64,000 nucleotides of DNA. Source: Apostichopus japonicus. Taxonomy: Eukaryota > Echinodermata > Holothuroidea > Aspidochirotida > Stichopodidae. Each line of letters starts with the position of its first letter. The first letter of the stretch is position 1. The position numbers and the translations under genes are program-made. The stretch is taken from NCBI RefSeq assembly GCF_037975245.1, contig NC_092569.1, forward strand, positions 21,170,001-21,234,000, in the 5' to 3' direction. Shown piece after piece: positions 32,001-42,277 of the stretch. Under the pieces are notes generated by a model. It made no database searches. It saw only the letters and a program-made list of their open reading frames with translations, and was not told the DNA's origin.

Positions 32001-34155
32001 GCTACGCGCCAACCATGGTGGCGCGTAGCATAGTTTGACCTACCAAACGTCTTCCGATAATTATGATAGATGGCCACACTCTTATCTGCCGTACCAATCC
32101 CAAATAGCTTCCGACGCCCCTGAGGTAGCTTTATTAAGTGACAATGTGTATACTCAACTCATCCAATAATAGGAGCAAGGTCCATTTTGTGTTGAAATTT
32201 TAAAAAACACATCTATCACTTTGTCAATTTCCATGACAGTTGTTGCCCATGTCAAGGTTTCATTACACAAATTTTGTCAAATTTTAAACAAGGTAGATCA
32301 ACTCAAGATAAGTCAATCAACCTACCTTAATTAAAGTTGACATTTGAACCATCAGTTGGTATTGGAGTCAAGGAAAGACAGCAAGGAGAAGGGGTGAAAG
32401 GTCACACAAGTTGAAAAGCCAGTCGACCTATTGCTCCTCCCAGCGATTAAATGTGTTTGAAAATTGTTGACAATGTTTGCTTGGCGAAGGAGGTCCAATT
32501 TTAAGAGATTCATAGTTGACCAAATGTATGTTTCTGGTACACACGGACAAACTGCAGTGGCTTTTGTTTATGGTATGTGTCATGAAGATACGTCAAATTT
32601 GTCACTATGCAAAAGTAAATTGAGCTGCCTCCATACAATGTTGATTCTACAGTAGCTCACCTACCTAGAGCAGTCAGTAATTGTGTCTGACAGGTATCAT
32701 TCATGGGACTTATTTTTTCTATAACAAGTCAATTGAGCTGCCTCCAAACAAGCTTCTCGGCTCTACAGCAACTCACCTAGGTAGAGCAGTCAGTAATTGT
32801 GTCTGACATGTTTCATTCATGGGACTTAGTTTTCTATCAAAAGTCAAATGAGCAGCCTCCAAACAAGCTTCTTGGCTCTGCAGCAGCTCACCTAGGAAGA
32901 GCAGTTAGTAATTGTGTCTGACAGGTATCATTCATGGGACTTAGTTTTCTATCAACATTTTTTATTTGATTTCTACCTGTGAAATTGTTTGCAATAACAC
33001 CAGTTTACCACACTTGTTGTTTATAAATGTCTCTGTTGTGGTTTACCAATCATAACACAGTTAATCACAGGTTGAAGGGCATCACTGTCATAACTGCTTT
33101 CCATGAATGCACACTGTGTAACACAATAGCCAGGTTACATACAGACCAGGGCTTACCAACAATATACAGAGGAGTTCATTGTCAACACTCATTGGAATAG
33201 ACTGTAGTATTCTTTAAAGGTGTGTACAGTGTTGATCAGGAACAGTGGCGGAGCTATGGGTATTGGTCAGGGGGGAGGGCGAGAATGGTCTGTAGGGGCG
33301 CTTTCGACACTTTCTAAGCAGAGTGCCACCACAAATTAATAGTTACTGTCTGCATTAATACAGTTACATATTATGTATGACAACATCCTTTTTCAAGCTC
33401 TAACCTGTCAGGGTTAACAAAAAATTGTTCTTGTCAGTTCTTTGCATTAAGTTGTAAGTTTTAAGTTATCCTTCTTCCTAATAGTAGCAGTAAGGCTAGG
33501 CTCCCAAGTTTTAGCTATGACTCGTATCAAATTCTATTGAAGAGCTGTGTAGAAGCATTCTCATATTCCTTTGCAATATCTCTTATTTGAATTTTTTACC
33601 AATTCAATTATTTTAATTAATGTGTATTAATTACCTAATTGTAAGTTCAATACCACAATATAGTCATGAAATGGTTCACACTTGTTTGCATCCTATGAAT
33701 GGGTTTCAGGGTGACAATATGCCATATGACCCCTAATACATCCCTAGCAACAGAGGCATAGCTAGACTTCCTTTTAATGATGGCCCAAAACTTTTCCAAG
33801 AGGGCATGCAGATTCTATTTTCTAAATTAAAAAAAAAAAAAAATCTGGCCATCCTTGGGCAGGCCAAAGTCCAGACAATAGTTGGTTGTCCCCTTGCCCT
33901 CCTCAACTCTGCTTTGCTATTGCATAACATCCCCTCAGAAGAAATATGGCCAAACTTTCCTAATGCCACTGGTATCATCCTCTCCTGCAGGTTACTGTAC
34001 ATCATTACAACCCCACAAGTCCACATCTAGACCTGATCATGCTAGGCGAGGCGGACTACTTCATTGGTAACTGCATATCTACCTTCACATCATTCATCAA
34101 ACGGGAACGAGATGCTCGAGGACGTTTGTCCACATTTTGGGGTTATCCTGTCTGA
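23304..34155 (+). CDS. POFUT1: GDP-fucose protein O-fucosyltransferase 1 (spliced, 7 coding exons)
   Basis: The coding exons are 23334-23643, 25858-25958, 28181-28355, 30066-30198, 30799-30994, 31469-31699 and 33991-34155, with 5' UTR from 23304. Every junction agrees in phase, giving 436 residues. The GT-B glycosyltransferase transfers fucose from GDP-fucose to Ser/Thr of EGF repeats in the endoplasmic reticulum, which is needed for Notch signalling in animals. Signature segments are GYIIFCPCMGRFGNQ (94-109), NRTLILPP, FWDYF, HPVLAMYNVPGSFPSL, the sugar-nucleotide-binding HLRVGEDW (298-305), MYFASPQCKSS and ADYFIGNCISTFTSFIKRER near the C-terminus. The N-terminus is longer than in human POFUT1 (388 residues) and has a hydrophobic signal segment at about residues 28-41. 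The C-terminus ends TFWGYPV without the KDEL-like retention motif of other family members. Introns are loaded with repeats and elements. Confidence 0.93.
23334..23643 (+). CDS. POFUT1: POFUT1 coding exon 1 (signal segment)
   Basis: The start is MSYVQYHHSY, followed by a hydrophobic stretch SLGFLLVLLVSQSHVLV, a nonconserved linker and then GYIIFCPCM, the start of the catalytic domain. It ends in phase 1 at GTAAGC. Upstream, TTATTTTTCAG at 23303 precedes 30 nt of 5' UTR. Confidence 0.85.
23593..23795 (+). repeat. 106-bp tandem duplication covering the end of POFUT1 exon 1 and its donor
   Basis: The segment starting GAATTCCACCACTGGATACC at 23593 recurs at 23699, with about 90% identity. The copy includes TGTCCATGTATGGGTAAGCT, so a second splice donor with its exonic context exists 106 bp downstream (23750). 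The reading frame reaches TAG at 23697 before the second donor. Confidence 0.85.
23869..24440. repeat. About 135-155-bp tandem repeat, 4 copies
   Basis: Each unit contains AGCTGTGTGTTGAATCT, a CAGCCTACAGTATG block, GAGGCTCCATGACTGGTACC, CAGTAGTCCAGTATGCTGG and TGTGCATCCCTTGGTCG. Units begin near 23869, 24023, 24169 and 24302. The array is intronic in POFUT1. Confidence 0.85.
25225..25597. mobile_element. 373-bp hAT-type MITE with 8-bp target duplication
   Basis: The ends CAAGGGCGTAGGAA and (reverse) AATGGGCGTAGGAA are inverted repeats. The flanks are identical 8-mers AACTGTAT (25217-25224 and 25598-25605). The body has the G/C homopolymer runs typical of this class. It lies in POFUT1 intron 1. 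Confidence 0.85.
25858..25958 (+). CDS. POFUT1: POFUT1 exon 2 (GRFGNQ motif)
   Basis: This 101-nt exon goes from phase 1 to 0 and encodes RFGNQMEQMIGGLSFAKMLN RTLILPPLREDLS. The donor GTAAGT is the first unit of a very long AGT repeat that continues into the intron. Confidence 0.9.
25959..26342. repeat. (AGT/AGC)n compound microsatellite starting at a splice donor
   Basis: About 380 bp of AGT and AGC triplets, interrupted only by a few ACGTAG and AAT units. It begins with the GTAAGT donor of POFUT1 exon 2. In the exon's reading frame it encodes uninterrupted serine for more than 60 codons. Confidence 0.95.
26680..26747. repeat. 21-bp perfect inverted repeat (dispersed hairpin family, head-to-head)
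   Basis: GTTGGCCTGACGTTTCGATCC at 26680-26700 is the exact reverse complement of 26727-26747. The arms are copies of a motif also found at 27838, 41261, 59061 and 62043. A further internal palindrome, GATCCTAGCAGGATC, is present at 26696-26710. Confidence 0.9.
27640..27885 (+). repeat. Dispersed repeat copy ending in the hairpin motif
   Basis: The text from CTCTTCTCTCCATCCCTTGT to GATCGAAACGTCAGGCCAAC is shared, in reverse orientation, with 62040-62230, and its end with 41261, 59020 and 26690. The element type is not certain. It looks like the end of a retroelement or a SINE-like repeat. Confidence 0.7.
28181..28355 (+). CDS. POFUT1: POFUT1 exon 3
   Basis: Phase 0 to 1. It encodes TFTTFTDWFQVDPILEFHRV IKGEDFMQHY and YWPAGRRNGYC, aligning with the family segment [20 protein letters not shown]. 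The donor GTCAGT is slightly unusual. Confidence 0.9.
28636..29620 (-). mobile_element. tRNA-derived SINE, split by a MITE
   Basis: Read on the minus strand, the head is GAGGGCATTGTGGTCAAGTG with an A box (TGGTCAAGTGG, 29608-29598) and a B box (GGTTCGAGCCC, 29564-29554). The 3' part contains GCGCTATATATAAGAACTG and ends in ATT/ATG triplets near 28636. The segment 28708-29323 is a later MITE insertion. It lies in POFUT1 intron 3. Confidence 0.75.
28708..29323. mobile_element. 616-bp TTAA-flanked MITE (family B, copy 1)
   Basis: The TIRs AGCAGCATTTTGC and GCAAAATGCTGCT are flanked on both sides by TTAA, the target duplication of piggyBac- and Kolobok-type transposons. The interior is shared with 62904-63571. 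No coding capacity. Confidence 0.85.
30066..30198 (+). CDS. POFUT1: POFUT1 exon 4
   Basis: Phase 1 to 2. It encodes LPHSAFWDYFNVDFDGVISF and VKLLRKQWIER. The donor is GTTGGT, weaker than the others, and a hAT-like element begins 13 nt downstream. Confidence 0.85.
30212..30520. mobile_element. 309-bp hAT-like MITE next to POFUT1 exon 4
   Basis: The perfect 8-bp duplication TACTAGCA (30204-30211 and 30521-30528) flanks imperfect inverted ends (AGGCGCATAGCCAAAGG and, inverted, CTAGCCATGTAGCAAGG). Its interior resembles 31920-32040. Confidence 0.75.
30799..30994 (+). CDS. POFUT1: POFUT1 exon 5 (HLRVGEDW)
   Basis: Phase 2 to 0. It encodes FPSSEHPVLAMYNVPGSFPS, a linker, and YLGIHLRVGEDW with the conserved Arg of the GDP-fucose site. 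The exon ends exactly after the Trp codon, at GTAATC. Confidence 0.92.
31469..31699 (+). CDS. POFUT1: POFUT1 exon 6
   Basis: A 77-codon phase 0-0 exon encoding DRVCQTAVGVSSMYFASPQC, MCYPSVQEILDL and LRHLYIASDDNPY. These are conserved C-terminal lobe motifs of the family. Confidence 0.92.
31739..32122. mobile_element. 384-bp MITE with CAGGGGCGTCGGA ends
   Basis: CAGGGGCGTCGGAGCC and the inverted right end CAGGGGCGTCGGAAGC are near-identical. AGGTA flanks both sides, a 5-bp match rather than the 8 bp expected of hAT. It begins 40 nt after the donor of POFUT1 exon 6. Confidence 0.75.
32690..32960. repeat. About 123-bp tandem repeat, 2-3 copies
   Basis: The unit contains GAGCTGCCTCCAAACAAGCT, GCTCACCTAGGTAGAGCAGT, AATTGTGTCTGACAGG and TTCATTCATGGGACTTAG. 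It is intronic in POFUT1, just upstream of the terminal exon's long intron. Confidence 0.8.
33991..34155 (+). CDS. POFUT1: POFUT1 terminal exon
   Basis: The exon follows CTCTCCTGCAG and encodes VTVHHYNPTSPHLDLIMLGE ADYFIGNCISTFTSFIKRER, then RGRLSTFWGYPV and TGA at 34153-34155. The ending lacks an ER-retention tetrapeptide. Confidence 0.92.
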   Translation, partial: VTVHHYNPTSPHLDLIMLGEADYFIGNCISTFTSFIKRERDARGRLSTFWGYPV

Positions 34156-34162
34156 TAACACT

Positions 34163-34500
34163 CTCTATAGTGAATATAGTAATGGACATGTTGTATCTGC
34201 ACCATGTGTCTTTCGATGTCTTCATTCATCTGTTTTATGTATTCAGTCTCTATAATGTTTATAGTAATGGACATGTTGTATCGGCACCATGTGTCTTTCA
34301 ATGTCTTCATTCATCTGTTTTATGTATTCATTCTCTATAATGTATATATTAACGGACACCTTTGATCAGCACCATGTGTCTTTCAATGTCTTCATTCATC
34401 TGTTTTATGTATTCAGTCTCTATAATGTTTATAGTAATGGACATGTTGTATCGGCACCATGTGTCTTTCATTGTCTTCATTCATCCGTATATGTACTCAG
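34163..34500 (+). repeat. 85-bp tandem repeat in the POFUT1 3' region, 4 copies
   Basis: Units start at 34163, 34248, 34333 and 34418, each with CTCTATAATGTTTATAGTAA, GGCACCATGTGTCTTTCAAT and TCATCTGTTTTATGTATTCA. The array starts 7 bp after the POFUT1 stop codon, so it is probably transcribed as 3' UTR. Confidence 0.9.
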
Positions 34501-36594
34501 TTCATTTTATGATAAATACTTTTTATTTTCTTTGTCATGTTTGTTGGTTTGTCTAACTATTTTTTTTTTCTGAAGAGTTGCTCTTAAAATGTTCAACCAG
34601 AATATGCTGCTGTAAGACAATCTAGAAGTAAAGATTACTAGATCTATCTTAAATGTTTAATACATTTAATACAAGATTTTATCTGAAGAGCAGTTTGTGA
34701 ACTTGCGACCTTTTATTTTTATATTTTTTTATAATAACTACCAAGTGTTCATTCAAATTTGCAAACTCTTACCATTTTAACGTATGTGTTTGTTTAAGTT
34801 GTTGCTATGTTACTTTTCAGTTTTTACTAACTTTCCATTACCTTTTGTAAAAGTCCTGTTTTATAAAGTCATGTTTCATAAAGTCCTCTTTCAAAAAGTC
34901 CTATTTCATCATTAAATATTTGGTGAAGTAACCAAAACATGTCAATAACTCATCTATGTATGAAGCCAAAGTCTGTTTGAGGTATACACAATATATTATT
35001 GATTGCAATATTATGTGTCATTGTTTGTGACATTACTTGAGACAAGAGGCAACATTTTATATTTTTCATTTATTGTCTGAGCCTGAAATTTCAACCTTGG
35101 CTTTATCGATTCTCTTTCCCATCTTTGAGCCAAACGCAAGCTCCATTCTTACCATGTAAGGGACTAAATATATTTTCATGACTTTTATAAAGTAATATAT
35201 TTATGTACACTATCAGTTTTAATATAGAACACTTGAAATCACTCTATATATTTGATATTATACCTTTGATAACATTTGTGCAGTCCTGATTTTAATTGAT
35301 GATACATTGTAACCATTAAACTAACAGGTAAAATTGCTAGCTTTAAATAGCTTTTTTTTTTATTTGAGAAGAATCTTTATAGTCCCATTCTAGAAGAAAA
35401 AGAGAGGAAAACAAAACTAATGTGATCAATGTTCAAAGTTCTGAGTTACTTTGAGCCATTTTATTAAGGTGTCTTTACGTCTCTTTCAAGTATTTCATGA
35501 CATAAGTGGAAGTATGAAATCTCAACACACTTTTCTCCTTTGAGGTACCAAGATTGATATCTAATATTTTTGCAGCATTTATTTGTAGTGTTTTTATCGT
35601 TTTTACAGCTTTACTTGTAATTATACTGTGTTTTTGCAGTGTTTTAAATTTCAGTTTTGTTTGAAATGTGATGAAGTCAATGTTTGATTTAATAGGGTAT
35701 GAAACCATTATCCACAAGTAGAGCACACTATAGGTTTGTCTAAGATTCCTCTCCAGTGTCCATTTGATTATGCTAGCAGTTAAAAGAGACCAACTTGATT
35801 CCCACAATGGATACTTTATATGAACTGTGCCCCTATTTGAGCTGTGTTCCCCATCAGGTGAACAACCACCATTTTTTGCACTGGTGAGAGTGTGTGTTAA
35901 GACGAGGGGGGAAGGGGAGGGGGGCTAAACTTTTATGTTCCTCTTTGAAAAGTTTTGACCAAACGGAGGGTGCTTTGCTGAAAAATGGGTGCCATATTTT
36001 TCTTCTTTGCTTCTTATCCTTAGCAGTTAAAGTTATACATTACTTCTGTATACATATGTTGTATACTTATGTACTGTGCAATAGGATTTGTAACATTCTG
36101 TCGGTGGGGGGAGGGGAGGCAGAGGGTTGGGGAACGTTGATTTTATACTCATCTTATTTCATCTCAATTGTCTCAATACAATTAATAATAAGTAAAAGTA
36201 ATTTTTAATAATAAAACGTATAGTGCATACAATCTTGTTACCATACATTGTAGGGGAGAAAAGCCATTTCAAGTGATATTCTGCAACCACTTTAGATGTT
36301 TTAGCTGTTCCTTCCTCCCAGTTTGTCTTTCAAGTGAATAATAATTGAAGTACATATCGATTCTTCTGTTCCGGGTTTGTTTTTTCGTAAGCATCAAAAT
36401 TGGAGATAATATCCCCCTTACCCCATCTTCGATCATCAGATGGTTCAGTCAGGGAATTTTGCATTCTGCTGGTGAAGACTAGGACCAGAACTACAGGTGT
36501 ACCCTTCACCCCACCCCTATTTTTCAACCTCGCACAAAGTAATTTTTAGCAAAATTTTTAGCTATTAAGGCTATAGTAGACCTAACCTTTACTC
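34501..36594. other. Intergenic or distal 3' UTR, no gene seen
   Basis: AT-rich sequence containing several ATTAAA/AATAAA-like hexamers that could polyadenylate POFUT1. None can be singled out. A 110-codon Lys/Thr-rich open frame on the minus strand near 35.5-35.8 kb has no recognisable similarity. Confidence 0.4.
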
Positions 36595-36956
36595 TTAAAG
36601 GCATTGAACACTTGCCCCAAACCGCGTACGGCCATCTGAAAAAGTTAACTTTCTGTTACTTGCCAGTGACATTTTGTTTGTGTCGCTACAAAATGCAGAC
36701 AGTAACGTGATACTTTGTTATCTTTAGCTGGACCTGAGATGTCCATCGCTGTATTGTTGTATACTGTGCTGTGGGTATTGACCGCAGCTGTATGTACTGA
36801 CTGTGCACTAGTGTCTAATTACCGACGGTAACAAGCTGTGTGTGTATTTTCTGGGATCCATGGTGGTGTCCGACACTTTTGTTACACCTCATTCGAAACT
36901 AGGTCAGATTACCGACATTAGACGTTTCTTTTTGCGCGAGTCTTCACACCCTTTAA
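36595..36956 (+). mobile_element. About 360-bp TTAA-flanked MITE (family A, copy 1)
   Basis: The left TTAAAGGCATTGAACACTTG and the inverted right TTAAAGGGTGTGAAGACTCG form TIRs with TTAA on both sides. The body (AGCTGGACCTGAGATGTCCA and following) is shared with 55040-55413 and, inverted, 59936-60308. Confidence 0.85.
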
Positions 36957-38012
36957 TATGTCTCAGAATGCAACATTTGACAAATTAATAAAAAAAGGAA
37001 ATATGAGGACCCTGACCTCTTACATAGGAGACGACTTCAATGACCAAGGGCACCCCCCCCCCTCAACCCCTCCATTGTAAAAACCATGAAGGGTCTGGCC
37101 TCTACCCTTAATCAGTCGGGGAAATTTTAAATTTATTATTTATAACACCCAATTCTCATGGCTTTATCAGTTAAAGCTAGTGAGGGTGAGTACCCCTTCA
37201 TCAGTTAAAATTGATGTGTTATAATTTCTTTACATGTGTTACATTTATAACCATGTTGCTACTGAGGACTTCAAATCAGAAAATACTAAACACAATCATA
37301 AGCCTATGCATAATGATTGACTGGACTAACCAGACTACACTAAAGGTTTGGTAATTTCGTCCACATTTTAAGAGAAAGTGGATGACGCACTTAACTGCAA
37401 AACGCTTTAAAAAAATCTGCAATTTGAACCATCATTACAAGAGGTATACTGACCAGTCAAACATAGGGACAGTTGTTTAGACTCCTATACAGTCATTAGT
37501 TGAAACAGCCTTTGAATGATGAAGTCGTCTATTAGTAATTTTCCACACCAGCATTTGCTGACAGGTCTAACATGTGTTACGGTGTTGATACACGTCCGTT
37601 TATACAGATCAATGGTTCTCTTATTCACAGTACAAACTGATCAAGCCATGTACATTGAGTGCACAAGCACATTGGGTGTAAAAGCACACTATGTACAAAC
37701 ACAACTTTCTAATTGGAGCTACTTATAAAGACCTAATGTATCATCTTAATTATGTCTCATTTCTTTTTCCGGGGATGATCCCCAGACCGTCCCCTCACTC
37801 CCATACATGGGTTTGGCTGCATGGCGGCAGCACCGTTTCCTTTACAAAATATTTCATTTACATCTGTCTTTCCAATAAAGATATAGGTTACTACCTAAAT
37901 CAGTCGGGAAATAATCATTTAATACCATTATTCATTAGAACAATTTCACGTTTAGAGCTATACTTGTAAATCCCTGGTATATTCCACGAATATAATAGCT
38001 ATAGTACTGTAC

Positions 38013-38872
38013 CAGGGACGTAGCCAGGGGGAGCAACTGCTCCCCCCCCCCCTCAGTTCAGTGTCGAAAAAATGTTAAAAACTTGTTTTTTAGCATGGTA
38101 TTTTGTCAGTGCTCTTTTGATCTTGAATACTCGTCAGCTCCGTTAACTCGATTATAATCGTAGTAACATGCACGCCTACTGATTCAACCACTTACTTAGT
38201 TTGGCAGATGCAATTAGCTAAATTTAGCCTATAGCCTATTACAAGCCTACAGTTGGCCACTGCGTAATAAAATACATATTGCCTACACCTAACCGCACTC
38301 TATGGAATGTCACGAACCGTATGCAAAACAACGTCGTCAACGTTCGTTCTCATCCTTTCTATGATTCGTCCAAAGTTGTTGCACGATTAGCCTGTTATGA
38401 AGCTAAGCTAGCAATCGTACGTGATACGCGCTTCCTATAAATAATTATTACACTGCTAATACACTGCGATAACCATATTTGTTTTTAGGCCCACTATACA
38501 TCTGGCTGTCTTACAAAATAAGAAAGTTTATATTGTCCCTCAGTTAAGTTCGTCAAATGTATTAAAGTCCAGACATTGGACAATAAACAAGAGTCATCCT
38601 ATTGGAAAAATTGTACAAGAGCACTATGTTTGTCATTCTGATATAATATGTCAAAGAACATGTAAAAGAATTCAAAAAGGAAACAAAATCTGCTGATAAT
38701 ATGATATCATATGATCATGATGAAACTGGGAAAACATTGCACCAGATCGCATCTAAGGACCTTCAATTGTTCAAAAAATCTCAAAGGGGAGGGGGACACC
38801 CCTTCCCTTAAACCTCTCCCCCATACCAATCGCAAAAAGTGCTCCCCTTTCAAATTCCTGGCAACGTCGCTG
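38013..38872. mobile_element. 860-bp hAT-like element
   Basis: CAGGGACGTAGCCAGG at the left and, inverted, CAGCGACGTTGCCAGG at the right are flanked by TACTGTAC and AACTGTAC, a 7/8 target-duplication match. No transposase fragment was recognised. Confidence 0.75.
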
Positions 38873-41800
38873 AACTGTACATGTTCTAGGCTCTTTGCAT
38901 TCTGTATGGACGGTACGAAAAATTCCAGTCCTTGATTGTTTTTTTTTCCAGCAAAACGGCCGCAGTTTTTCAGGATTTTTAAACAAATGTTAATGCTATC
39001 AGAACTCCGGAGGAAGGAACAGGGAAACAATACGCTAGAGGTTGATGCCAATCCTGGAGAAAAGGTCTATGGAGAGGGCTTTCCCGTACCGTTTGAATAA
39101 ATTTAATTTAGGCAAGGCGGTTTACATGCAAAATGGTGCTATCATTTCCATGCATCATTTATATAGCCTAACATAAGTAGTATAAGTTCAAATGTACGTC
39201 ACTTGTAAGCCTCCGCCCATTCACATATATTAATGTTGCTTACAATCGACTGAAAACAAACGAAACACAATATTTCAGATAATGTGTACTGTATTTATAT
39301 TTAAAAATATAGCACTCAATTTTAATATAATTGAAAAAAAAAGCGACATGAGTGGTGAAATATTACAATTATTTTGTTGCATTTAAAATTTATTTCAAAA
39401 AATAAAACGTGGAGGATTCATTGGTTAGTACTTTAAAGTCTCACTTATATTGCCAAGTAAAATACCTCACTGATATAAAAAGTGCCTCTCTTGCCATCAA
39501 TGGATGATGGAACGTAATATGTGTAATAAGGCTGTTTGTCAGAAAACAAAATGTATATATATAAAATAGGATTTGGAAAGGTTCGACTACAAAATGTGAA
39601 CACTGAACTTAAGATGGCAGCTTAACTAAATGATGAATACATAAATATTGAAAGACTATGAAATGGTTTGGAAGGACAACTCAACGTACTTGTGACCTCA
39701 ACTAGGATTTGAGAGTATTCAATAGAATTATTCTAACGTATAGCAATAGGCAGAGCATTGAACCAGGGTACCCAAATGCAGGGTACCCATGCCAGGGTAC
39801 CCGATGCATGGTATACCCAAAGTACCGATATTTTAAGCCAACAACAGATCAAAATTGATGTCCACCAAAATATGATGGATAGTCAGAACTTTGTAAATTC
39901 TGTAATTTGTTCATTAATGGTTTTTAAATTGTGCTTTTTACATGAAACGTGCATGAAATTCTCCAGCTACTACTATACACGTACAACACCTGTATGACAA
40001 AATGGTGTTTCACACATTACTTGTAAACTTGTGCCAGTGAAATATTCAAAGCAATTCAAAGCAATAACTACATTCTCCTCATGTGAAGCAACGTGTTAGT
40101 TACATTCAAGCTTAGCAATCTGATCATTAACCTGTAATATAATTAACTATAACTAGGAATATTATTATTAATTACACTTATCTGTACAGTATAGATGAGT
40201 TGCATCCTGTTTCAAATCTATGCCAACCTTGCATACTTCCAACTGTATTGAGTCCCTTATTCCAAAAAACCAAAACCAAACACACCGAATAATTTAATAA
40301 AATAAGAAAGTATGAGGAAGTCAATTCATAAAAAGTGTTCTAACGATACAAGAAAACGTGTTAAACATTTAATACATTGTGCTTTAATAAAAATGAAAAA
40401 ACTTAACAATAAACAAGTCGCACGAACTAATATTTCTCGAAGCAAGTCCATACAAACCTCAATAATTCAAGGAACACAAACAAAATAACATTTCAATTCT
40501 TAGCTATCAAGTTAGTAGATTTAGTCTCCGTTATTGAGTCGCCTATTTCAGGACTTTTTAACATGCTTAGTTTTGATCTACAGATTTAATATTAAAGGAT
40601 AGAAAAATCTGGAAAAGGTTACACTAAATTATGTTCATCATTGGGAGACATATATATCAATATAATCACGCTGCCAAGTGACATCGTTGCCAACTTTATC
40701 ATTTCAATTGTTATTTGAAAATCTTGAAGTGGTGATCTGTAGTGGCATTTACTCTCATTATTGTTTTCTTCCTACTGAATTATATATGGCTACGGACAAT
40801 CGTTGCTGTGGTCAAACTGCACTCCCGTCAGATTTCAGGTCTGTCTGGTTTACCATCCAGTCTTTGAACGAGTCTTTGTCCAAATATTGAAACAAATTAT
40901 TCCATCCAAGACAGATATTTGTTTGTGAGCGAAACATTTCTCGCTAATTTACATTGATCAGTAAAATATTGTGTAACAATTAAGGTGTGTTTTATTAGAC
41001 AGAGAGCATATAAACTGTATTTATACTGTTTACATCTATCAGAGAGTTGTCGACTCCCTGCTTGTATATAATCTATGACGCAAATTGTATATTGAAAGAC
41101 AATCTCACACAAAAGTATGTTTGAATTTATTACGTAGACTCCGGTCAATGATGAGTTAATATTTAGTGGTAAGGTGAGGCATTACAGATTATCCCAGCCA
41201 GTCTCTGTGGCGGACAACATCTGTACTTTGTTTAATAATATCTTCTTTTTTTTTAGCCTTTGAAGAAGATCCTGGTAGGATCGAAACGTCAGGCCAACTT
41301 ACTTTTACACCTTCTCCTACACAGCCTCTCTAGTGGATAAGCCGTTTGCTAACAGTTTTATATTATTTTAACTTACAATAGGTAATACTTACAGAGTAAA
41401 ACTTCAAATCAAGTGAGCTAGATGTAATCAAATGATAACCAGCATCTTGGAAGGAAAGTTACTGGCAGTACCGGCTGCCAGTAGCTTCAGGTTGTGCATA
41501 ATATCTAACCACAAGGACCGAAAGTGCATTAACATGAAAATTTAATAAAATGTATGAAATTAAAACATGGGGTTTGAGTGAAGGACTTTATAACAGAATA
41601 AAAACGGACAAATATCACCATCTTATATACTAAAACGAATATTAGAAAATAGAAACCTTAACTGCTTAAACTAGGCATGACAGAATGGCTAAGTGAAAAA
41701 TGAGAAGCTAAGTTAGCATAAATTATACTTGTACTCTGTGTTTGGGGTTGACAAATGACCAAAATGATCCTTCCTGCTGTGTGCAAATTGTTGCAGTTAC

Positions 41801-42208
41801 TATATTTGGCTACGTTCTATAACCTAGTCATGTCAAAGCTACTCATTTAAAAATCATCTTTTCTAAATGGAAATGAAAGTTGGTCTTTTTCAGGTATGAC
41901 CAGACGACCGTTAAAACATTGCCCAATAGTCAGACACTTTTCTCCTGAGAGATAGCTTTACCAGCAGAAGAACACACTTGTAGTGTTTGCATAGCATGAA
42001 GGACTCCATGCTACATATGAAAGCGAAGGATGGACAGCGATGATGCCGTTGGCATGGATACGTAACACAGGTGACGATTCAGCGATGATGAATTATAAAA
42101 AAATATTATGAATTTCAGTTCTCCAGAATAGCAGCCATTCACCAATATGGAAATGATTGTGACATGTATATATATACTTGAGAGCACCCTGAACCAGCTA
42201 TTTTCATA
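38873..42208. other. Intergenic between two convergent genes
   Basis: It contains a copy of the hairpin repeat at 41261-41315 and otherwise AT-rich sequence without supported exons. The 3' UTR of the minus-strand membrane-protein gene must begin at 42208 and extend leftwards. Confidence 0.45.
41258..41360 (+). repeat. Dispersed hairpin repeat copy
   Basis: GAAGAAGATCCTGGTAGGAT CGAAACGTCAGGCC is followed by TTTGCTAACAGTTTTATAT. It shares both the hairpin and the downstream text with the copy at 59061-59160. Confidence 0.8.
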
Positions 42209-42277
42209 TCACAGCTTGGTGGTGGGGATACGGTGCAAGGAGTTGTTGTGCTGAGGTAATTCATTGTTAATCCAGTC
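42209..42277 (-). CDS. Membrane protein: terminal exon
   Basis: It follows GGATTTGCAG and encodes DWINNELPQHNNSLHRIPTT KL and TGA. The final T-K-L fits a class I PDZ ligand. It is a short terminal exon, so confidence is limited, but the phase fits. Confidence 0.6.
   Translation of the reverse strand, partial: DWINNELPQHNNSLHRIPTTKL

Noticed and set aside
33244-33320. A hAT-like left end (CAGTGGCGGAGCTATGGG)
   Set aside because: No matching right end or target duplication was found before exon 7. It may be a solo remnant.
34064-34573. Overlapping open frames downstream of POFUT1
   Set aside because: They are generated by the 85-bp tandem repeat in the 3' region.
35475-35807. Minus-strand frame of 110 codons, Lys/Thr/Ile-rich
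   Set aside because: No recognisable domain, no splice or repeat context, and ordinary AT-rich composition.
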